From assembly GCF_023065955.2 (NCBI RefSeq), contig NW_026623008.1, positions 2,733,001 to 2,797,000 on the forward strand: a DNA stretch of 64,000 nucleotides, written 5' to 3'. Positions within the stretch are counted from its first letter, which is position 1, and the number at the start of each line of letters is the position of its first letter. Both the position numbers and the translations under genes were made by a program. The DNA comes from Ursus arctos. Taxonomy: Eukaryota > Chordata > Mammalia > Carnivora > Ursidae. Of the stretch, positions 57,482 through 64,000 are shown one piece after another. The notes below the pieces were generated by a model that saw nothing but the letters and a program-made list of their open reading frames with translations, ran no database searches and was not told the origin of the DNA.

Positions 57482-57971
57482 TGTATTAGTCCGAGTTCTC
57501 CAGAGAAACAGAAATGATAGGATGTGTACGTGTAGAGATGAAGATGTATTTTAAGGAATTGGCCCATGTGATGGCAGAGGCTGGCAAGTCCAAAATCTGA
57601 TGGAGGAGGCTGGTAGGCTGGAGAAAATCTGATGGAGGAGGCTGGTAGGCTGAAGACGCAGGATACAGGGGCAGCTTGAGTCCCAAGGTGGTCTGCTGGA
57701 CGACAGGGAGGAGCCCATGCTGCAGATGGAGTCTGAGGGCAGTGTGCAGTGGAATTCCCTCTTGCTCAGCAGAAGTCAGCGTTTTGTTCTCTGCAGGCCT
57801 TCAACTGATTGGATGAGGCCCACCCACATTATGGAAGGTAATGTGTTTTACTCAACTGATTTGAATGTTAATCTCATCCCCAAACACCCCCACGGAAACA
57901 CCCAGAATAATGCTTGACCACATATCCGGGCACGGGCCCAGGCGAGCTGACATGCAGAGCTAACCATCACA
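57482..57971 (-). mobile_element. LTR-like repeat, copy 6 of 6, full length
   Basis: Begins tgtattagtccgagttctcc and ends gctaaccatcaca. Contains ggaattggcccatgtgatgg, ccttcaactgattggatgag and taatgcttgaccacatatcc. Same orientation as 50552-51007 and 925-1365. Its extra length is partly due to an internal 32-bp tandem duplication. Confidence 0.85.
57592..57655 (+). repeat. 32-bp tandem duplication inside the LTR-like element
   Basis: The unit aaaatctgatggaggaggct (first 20 bases) plus 12 more repeats twice in direct orientation, differing at about one base near the end. The other five copies lack it. Confidence 0.95.
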
Positions 57972-58394
57972 GGGCTGCTCCCAAAACCCTGACTGAGCAC
58001 CTCTGAGAACCGCCCGCAGGCCGTGGCTCACTTACAGGGCCTCCTGTACTAAACGCTTTGTTGTGGATCACGAGCATTTCCAGGAATCGGGCAGGAACCC
58101 CCGCCCTTCCCGCGCACACAGTGTTCCCTTAACGCCCTTACTCTCAGAAGCAGCAGCTCGACGCAAACAAGTGTTTCTATAAACGGCCAGCCAGCCGACA
58201 TAGGCGCCCGGGCAGTGGTGGCATCTGTCCCCCGGGACCTTGAGGGACGGCAAGCAGGCCATCTGTCCTGCTGGGTGTAGCCCGGGCACCCGCCGCCTTG
58301 TGCAGGAGACAGGGGCAGATGTTCTCTTGAGATCTCCTCTTGATCAAGGATTTGATGACACCGGCCCTTCACTTCTTCTGAATCAACAGCTGCT

Positions 58395-58760
58395 GATTTC
58401 ATTCAAATAATCTAATTTGAAATTCTGTTTCTGGAACACAGACAGCTTCTTCGCCCAGGCAGAACAAAGAGAGTAGAACAGGGGGCCTTAATGGGAGATA
58501 TTTTGGGTGTTTTCAGGCATAGAAGTCAACAATCTGTTCGCTCATGGGGGCTCTGACCTCTTATTTTGAAGGAAAAACAGGAAAACAAGCCGGGTACAAA
58601 GAATATAAATATTTTACTTTCACCAATTGCACAATCTGGGCTGAAACAAATGTTTCCGCTGGACCCTCCCAGCCTCCCCCCTCCCTGAACACGTCTTCGA
58701 AAAGCAAAGTGAATATCAGATTATGGGAGGAGATTTAAAATGTAATTTTCCAGTTTTGAA
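58395..58760. promoter_or_regulatory. Candidate conserved noncoding element
   Basis: Contains attcaaataatctaatttga, ggccttaatgggagatattt, cagaacaaagagag (SOX-like), gtcaacaatctgtt and aatataaatattttactttc, with no repeat signature. Inference from texture. Confidence 0.25.
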
Positions 58761-59288
58761 GGAATGTTGAAGTTGGAAAGGCATCTATTCTTTTCAGGGA
58801 GAAGAAGGGAGTTCCCTCAGGTACGTATTGGAGCCCTTGGAAGAAATGACATTGTCTTGCCACGTGGGGGCTTGGAGTTGTCCGGAAGGGAAGGAGACGT
58901 AGCCACGGGCAGGGGGACAGACAGGCCGTGTCTGCTCCGCGTTGGGGTCTGAAGGGAGCATATGTGGAAGGTAGTAGGAATCCGAAAGCTCACGTGCGGA
59001 TGGCCTCACTGAGCTTCTGATCCATGTCTGTGTGACGTGCCTGGTCTCTGGCCCCTGGTCTCCTGCCCCTGGTGGCATGTCTCCAGATGTGCGGGTAGTC
59101 CCCAGCTGTTTACCTCTCCTCTTTTCTCTGCAGTCTGGGAATCCTCTGGGAAATTTCCAGAGGAAGGTCTGGCCAGACCCGGGACAGCAACAGGACAGGA
59201 CAGCCTGTCTCTGGTTAGATAGCTGACCAAACCAAGGATTGCCATGTGAGCTGCTTAAAGACACTGCAAGATTAGGATTCTTTTCCCT

Positions 59289-59304
59289 GGGTGGGTGGGT
59301 GGGG
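59289..59304 (+). other. G-quadruplex motif with one-base loops
   Basis: gggtgggtgggtgggg: four G-runs with single-T loops, the arrangement known to fold into a very stable parallel quadruplex. Confidence 0.9.
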
Positions 59305-59352
59305 ACTGTGACAGATTCTCCCATTATCACAAGAACATAACATCAGATTTTT

Positions 59353-59540
59353 TTTTAAAGGTATATTTATTTATTGGAGAGAGAGAGCGTGCCCGCGGGG
59401 GTGGGGAGAGGCAGAAGGAGAGAGAGAAGAGTTCCCAAGCAGAATCTCCACGGAGCGCAGATCCCACGACCCTGAGCTCACGACCTGAGCTGAAATCAAG
59501 AGTAGGACGCTGAACCGACTGCGACACCCGGGCGCCCCCC
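59353..59540 (-). mobile_element. Can-SINE, older type
   Basis: Left T-rich side with ggtatatttatttattggag, gagaatctcc-like aagcagaatctccacggagc, cctgagctcacgacctgagc, gaaatcaagagtaggacgct and head end cacccgggcgcccccc. Flanks atcagattttt (left) and atcagacttttt (right) are a diverged target duplication. Confidence 0.93.
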
Positions 59541-59749
59541 TGAAATCAGACTTTTTAAATTAAATGTACAGTTGACGGGATAGAGGGGATTGCGACCCTT
59601 GGGACCAAGTCGTCGACAGTGAAGTAGTTCCGGACGATGAATCAGTTGCCGTGTACGCCTGTCCCCACGCCCTCCTCCTCCCCTCTCTGAGCGCAGAAGG
59701 ACTTCCTGCCAGCCCCCTGCCTTTGCGTGTTCCTACCCGAGAAGCTAAC

Positions 59750-60230
59750 TATTCAATTACATCAACAGGAGCCTTGAGCGCCTACCATGAGTCAGGCGTG
59801 GTGTAGGTACAGCCACTTGAGGATAAATTACGTTCCTCTCTTCAAGGAGAACATGGTTTTTGCAAAGAAAACAGATACATGTTGTGTTGTCATTAGTGAA
59901 GTAAAAAGGAAATGAAAAATACACTGTGGGAAAATGGAGCGGGGGAGGGGTGTGCACAGCTGCAAGATGGAGCCAGGGAAGGCTCTTGGACGAGTGGCAT
60001 TGGGACTGGGGGTCAGAGGGTATGGGGTGTGGGGGCGGGCGGGGGATGGGAAGACGCGCTGGTAGAGGCTCGGGGGAGGAGGGTGAACGGGACCAGCAGG
60101 AGATGAAGATGGAAAAGCAATGTGGAGGCAGAAGGAGAGAACCTTGTGTGAAGACACTGGACCTCGGCCCAGAGCTGGGAGAACGCTAGAGGGTTTGGCA
60201 GGCTCCAAACACGGGGCTGGGCTGGTGCCG
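59750..60230 (-). mobile_element. L2 LINE 3' segment
   Basis: Reverse L2 tail: gagcgcctaccatgagtcag, gcgtggtgtaggtacagcca, caaggagaacatggtttttg, gggaaggctcttggacgag. A five-run G-rich motif (60024-60050) lies inside. Moderately decayed. Confidence 0.6.
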
Positions 60231-61894
60231 GAGGAAGAGAACAGGGCATGGACACCCGTCCCCAGTCCGGGCCCCTGTCTTCCCGGCACTAGACTGCGAG
60301 AAGCCTGGAGCCAGCAGCCGACACAGCAGGCAGAGTGGGCTCAGAAGGGGGCACGCAACTTGGTTCATTCGTTCACCCCTTCGTTCGTGCATCGTCCACG
60401 TGGCGGGGCCCATCAGAGCGACATTTATCTACCTTAGAGGAGTTCAGCCGCGTGTGCTCAGTGGGAGCGTGAGAAGCTAAGGTGCATGCCTGTCTGGGTA
60501 GAGAGGGGACCCAGTCCCCCGCCCCGTGAAAAGGCCCCCTTGTTCACGGATGCACATCTGTCCTATATGGCGCTCCCCTCCCCCCATGCATAATGCCTAC
60601 TCTGCGTCAGCAAAGCCACATATACGGGCTTTCACGTGTGTTTTAGATTTTCCAGGGTGATCTTGGCTGATCTCCTCTTGCATGCAGGCCAGCCTGAGGC
60701 ATCCACACTCGGGTGAGACGTGTCCACCTTGCCTGGGTACCAGCCCTGCGAGGGCTCTGGCCACACCCCCCAGGACGAAGCCATCCCAAGGGCGGATCTT
60801 GATCCTACAGTCCAGAAGGGGTAACTACCACCCAGTAGCCATCTTCTCCCCTTCCCTTCCCCTTGACTTCCTGGAGGACGCTGTGAAGGCAGCAGGACGT
60901 GTGGCCTTGGGCCACCCGGACAAGCTAGTGGAAACGGCGTGGCTTCAGAGTGAGTTCTGACTCACCTTGTTGAAGCTGCCAAGCACCAGGGCTTTAGCGT
61001 CCAGATCATCAGGGTCCCTTCCATCTACCTGCCGACCTCAGCTTGGCCCAGAAGAGTGGGCTCATCAAGTCCCCAACCTGTGCTACTGGGGTCGGATGGG
61101 GCTGTGGCACCCTGAAGTGCTTTCGGGTCAAGAACAGAAGCGCATCCCTCCAACTCTGAAGCTCTTCCAAGCATCACCCCAGCGGGGAAATCCCAACCCT
61201 TCCACCTGGGGGTGCATCCGAGACCACGCAGGCTCAAAGCAGGTGCCTGACTCCCAAACAGCGTCCCTGCGTTGCAGCCAGTGCGTTTCCAGGAGGAACA
61301 CCAGGTGGTCCCCGAACTAAGGGGCCTCCCTCCCCCGCAGCCAGGACTCGCTGCTCTCTCTTCTCTGGGGACAAGGTCTTAGGGACACATCATTCAAAAC
61401 ACTCCCTCTGTCTTGGTTGGGCAGGATCTGTGGTTCCGCCGTCCACATGCATCAAGCAGGCTTTGAGTAAATCCTCTTTTAAAAAAAGGAGCAGTGAGAG
61501 ATGGGGGAATCCTCAGTAAGTGCCCTGAAATTGGCTCACGCCCTTGGAAAGCTTTCTTTTAAGTTGGGGATTGTGTCTGTGCGACTCCCCCATCTACGAG
61601 CAGCCCCAGGAAGCTGCCTCTCGGACTCAGGCTGTGGCGTCCTGAGTGTTGGGCCACCCCTGCTCTGTAAATTCCACCCGGACCCACTCTCTGTTGGGCC
61701 GGGAAAGTGCAACCAGCCAGTCTTCTGGTTTTCGTGAAACCTCATGAGTTCATCCTCCCGGAAAGGTAGCCGCGGAGCCCCAAACCAGACCATTTGCTGT
61801 TCCCTTGGCTCCTGGGCGTTCCCGGAACGCTAGGTTTTCTCCCACCTCAGAGCCTGCTCGCTGGCCGTCCCCTCGGACCCCAGACAGCTCTGCG
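60231..61894. other. Unassigned G+C-rich sequence
   Basis: Possible small L2 piece near 60370-60400 (ttcattcgttcaccccttcg). Frames of up to 117 codons (60967-61320 plus) show no domain. No gene called. Confidence 0.35.
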
Positions 61895-62215
61895 GCTTGT
61901 GTCCTCAGCTGGAATGTCTGGTTATTGCTCAGAGGAGGCCTCCCCATCACCCTCCACTTGGACATTCTCCCAGGCTCGCCCCACCATCCACACCCCTCGT
62001 GCACCTTCCCCCTGTTGGTCCTTCACCTCGCCTTGCTACTCCTGGCTAGCATGCTCTGGGCTCACGTGGGTTCTCTGCTTGTGTCTCGTCTGGCTTCCCC
62101 CACCAGAATGTGAGCTCTGGGAGGGCGGTTTGACCGTCCTTGTCCTTGCTGCTTCTCCCCTGCCCAGGAGACCTCCCACACACGGCCGTCAGTCGGTAAA
62201 TGTGTGTTGGTGAGA
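61895..62215 (+). mobile_element. L2 LINE 3' end
   Basis: ccttcacctcgccttgctac, ccccaccagaatgtgagctc, tgggagggcggtttgaccgt, gtcagtcggtaaatgtgtgt follow the L2 3' terminus. CpG-retaining. Confidence 0.65.
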
Positions 62216-62989
62216 TGAGCAGATTCCTGGCCTCTCTGGCCACCACGCCTGTGCTGGTGCTCCCAGTTTCCTGCCTCCCTCGGCCCTGAGGCCACAGAAC
62301 GTATGTGCACAGGTGGGGTGGGGCCGGCCAGCGTGGGCCCAGAACATGCCCTCTTCACACGGGCACCCCGGATCCTCTGTCCAGAAGCTGACCCGAGAGC
62401 CTCCGTAGGGAACTCTGCAGAGCCTGGCCGTTCCTTCCAGGCTCAGCCGTCCTGGAAGTTAACCAGTTCACCAGTTAACGAGTCTGAGCCATGTTCTCTG
62501 ACTCCAGAGGTGACTGCTGCTTTTGAGGCCGTCAGTGGCCCTGCAGCACTAAGGCTTTCTCTCCTCCCTGGAAGCCCGGCATTGCCAAGAAGTGGTGGGC
62601 ACGTACGGACGAGGACAGCTGGTTGTGCCATTATTACTACCCACCCCCCGCCCCCGGCTGGGGAGTGCAAGCAAGGGCCGCCCTAAGGACACGGAAAGGA
62701 GATCCGACTTCCCTCTCAGACGCCAAAACCCAGGCCTCCAGGGAAGGGGGTGGGGCAGAGAGACGGGCACGGCTGGGTGGGACTGAATGCCCCACAGGGA
62801 TGCCAGGGAGGAGAAAACCCCTCCCGCCACCCTGGAGAGCATCCAGTACGTTCCTCCCTGCACCCTGCCCATGGTGCAGGAATCAGGTTTTTAAGGCTAG
62901 AGTCTTTGGAGGTTTTGTAGGGCACAGGATGGTCTCATGCCTCCATGCAAGTTCAGTTGCTGAGCCCTAGGTGTCTGCTCGGAGCTCGT
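62216..62989. other. Unassigned G+C-rich sequence
   Basis: No gene or repeat recognised. Confidence 0.35.
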
Positions 62990-63150
62990 GGCTGATCAGA
63001 GAGGCGGATAGGGACACAGAGGGTTGGAGAGAACAGGGCACTGGGAATGCAGATGGCTGGGGGAGCGAGCCAGGTGGGCAGGGGCAGGGAGGGCTCCCTG
63101 GAAGAGGTGAGGTCTGAGCCAAGCTGGAAAGAACAAGATGGAGTTGGCCC
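62990..63150 (-). mobile_element. L2 LINE fragment
   Basis: gggctccctggaagaggtga, ggtctgagccaagctggaaa and agaacagggcactgggaatg fit the reverse of the L2 3' region. Short and weak. Confidence 0.45.
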
Positions 63151-63154
63151 CCAT

Positions 63155-63580
63155 CAGGTCCTATGGCCGCTGTAACAAATGACTGTAAACACAATGGCCT
63201 GACGCTACCTGTGGCCTCTGTCACAGTCGGGAGGTCAGCAGTCTGAACTTGAGGTGTTTGCCCCCGAGACTCCGGGGTGAATCTGTTCGTGCCTCACCCA
63301 CCCTCTAGGGCTGCACTCCCCTCATTTCCAGGCCTGTGGCCGCTCTCCGTCTCGCAGCCAGCAGAACAGCATCTTCAAGGGTCCCGCGGCCTCGTCTGTG
63401 TCAGATCGCCCGCCGCCTCCTGTTCGTAGGGATGCCTGTGGTGTGTTCGGGGCCCACCCAGCAGGCCAGAATAATCTCCTCATGTCAAGATCCCTAATTC
63501 AATCACGACCGCAGAGACCCATTTTCCATATAAAGTGACACATACACAGGTTCCAGGGATTAGGACGTGGATTCCTCGGG
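63155..63580 (-). mobile_element. MLT1/MST-type MaLR LTR, minus strand
   Basis: Plus strand: ctatggccgctgtaacaaat, gtaaacacaatggcctgacg, ccgaaggcag-free middle with tcagcagtctgaacttgagg, then ccatataaagtgacacatac, acaggttccagggattagga. Reverse MaLR LTR. CpGs are well kept. Confidence 0.75.
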
Positions 63581-64000
63581 GGAAGCCAGCCAGCCTGCTG
63601 TGGAATCCACTCCTGATCTTCCGCCCCAGGAGAAGCGGCTGTTGTCTCCAAGAGCACAGATTATCCTCTGATCCTCCCACTGGATGAGCTGGAGAGCATC
63701 TCGGGAGATGGCTTTGGGGATGCCCTGGTGCTGATGTGTCATGGAGGTCAGGGTCCTGGTCTGGGGCTGCAGCGACAGCAGGAAGCCAGTCTCCAGCCGC
63801 TCCGCCGCACGCTCTTCCCTATCGCTGTTCCCCCAGCCCAGTGAGACAAGAGCAGACAGAGGTTCCAGAAGCAGCCCTGTAGGTGACACACAGCCTCGAG
63901 TATTTGAAGGAAGGGAAAGGCAAAGAACAAGGACGCCTTAAAAGCAGCGCGAGATGATGCACTGGGGGTGCGTCCACTGAACACAGAAGCGAGGCCTCCT
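63581..64000. other. Unassigned end of window; short open frame after an acceptor-like site
   Basis: After tcttccgccccag (63617-63629), one plus frame stays open from 63629 to a TGA at 63842-63844. The peptide has a moderately ordinary composition (motifs DYPLILPLDELES and GDALVLMCHGG) but matches nothing I know and is short. Not called as a gene. Confidence 0.2.

Larger units (their letters stand above)
57972..59346. other. Unassigned sequence with CpG cluster and enhancer-like block
   Basis: 58060-58300 has a loose CpG cluster (cccgcgcacac, gcagctcgacgc, ggcgcccgggc, ccgggcacccgccgcc). 58395-58760 is A+T-rich and unique. No exon supported. Confidence 0.35.

Noticed and set aside
1..64000. 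A novel operon, CRISPR array, phage or toxin system
   Set aside because: Repeat content (Can-SINE, L1, L2, MIR, MaLR, hAT), microsatellites and lack of dense coding show mammalian nuclear DNA; no such system is present.

Overview
This is vertebrate nuclear DNA from a carnivoran, most likely a bear or panda. The evidence is eight tRNA-Lys-derived Can-SINEs. Five of them (near 21.5, 35.5, 48.4, 54.1 kb and, more loosely, others) carry the body typical of ursid-lineage elements, and they lie among carnivore L1 3' ends. That lineage call rests on remembered consensus sequences and is an inference. I find no convincing protein-coding gene, no tRNA or rRNA gene, no CRISPR and no prokaryotic feature. 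Most open frames are unstructured, proline-, arginine- and serine-rich chance frames in G+C-rich DNA, or frames running through simple repeats and dead LINEs. The window reads as an intergenic stretch or a large intron.

Layout. From 1 to 17 kb the DNA is G+C-rich and CpG-retaining. It holds old MaLR-type LTRs (2.4 and 16 kb), an LTR-like repeat present six times in the window (0.9, 7.3, 14.3, 14.7, 50.6, 57.5 kb), hAT fossils and a 631-bp DNA transposon with visible inverted termini (10.3 kb). From 17 to 24 kb is a LINE-dense stretch: an L1M 3' end, L2 pieces, and nested minus-strand L1s with a SINE. A 390-bp purine tract (24.1-24.5 kb) follows. From about 26.7 to 39.5 kb the DNA is clearly CpG-poor and more A+T-rich. 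It includes a 780-bp L2, a hAT element split by a SINE, and a CAT/CAC trinucleotide array (38.6-38.9 kb). From 40 to 64 kb CpG returns. This part holds a long minus-strand L2 split by an L1M that itself carries a SINE (47.0-50.5 kb), a roughly 200-bp CpG-dense patch (53.0-53.2 kb), a SINE/L1/SINE cluster (54-56.4 kb), a G-quadruplex motif (59.3 kb) and a closing MaLR LTR.

The most notable signals are these: a roughly 286-bp sequence present twice in inverted orientation (20.9 and 36.4-36.7 kb) with about 91 percent identity, whose differences run almost entirely from G/C in one copy to A/T in the other; the CpG-poor block itself; the orphan CpG patch; a clean 13-bp target duplication showing an L1 inserted into the head of a SINE; and several A+T-rich, homeodomain/POU-motif-rich unique stretches that look like conserved noncoding enhancers. 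Repeat family names were assigned from memory of consensus sequences, so class is more reliable than subfamily. Edges are approximate unless a target duplication is quoted.
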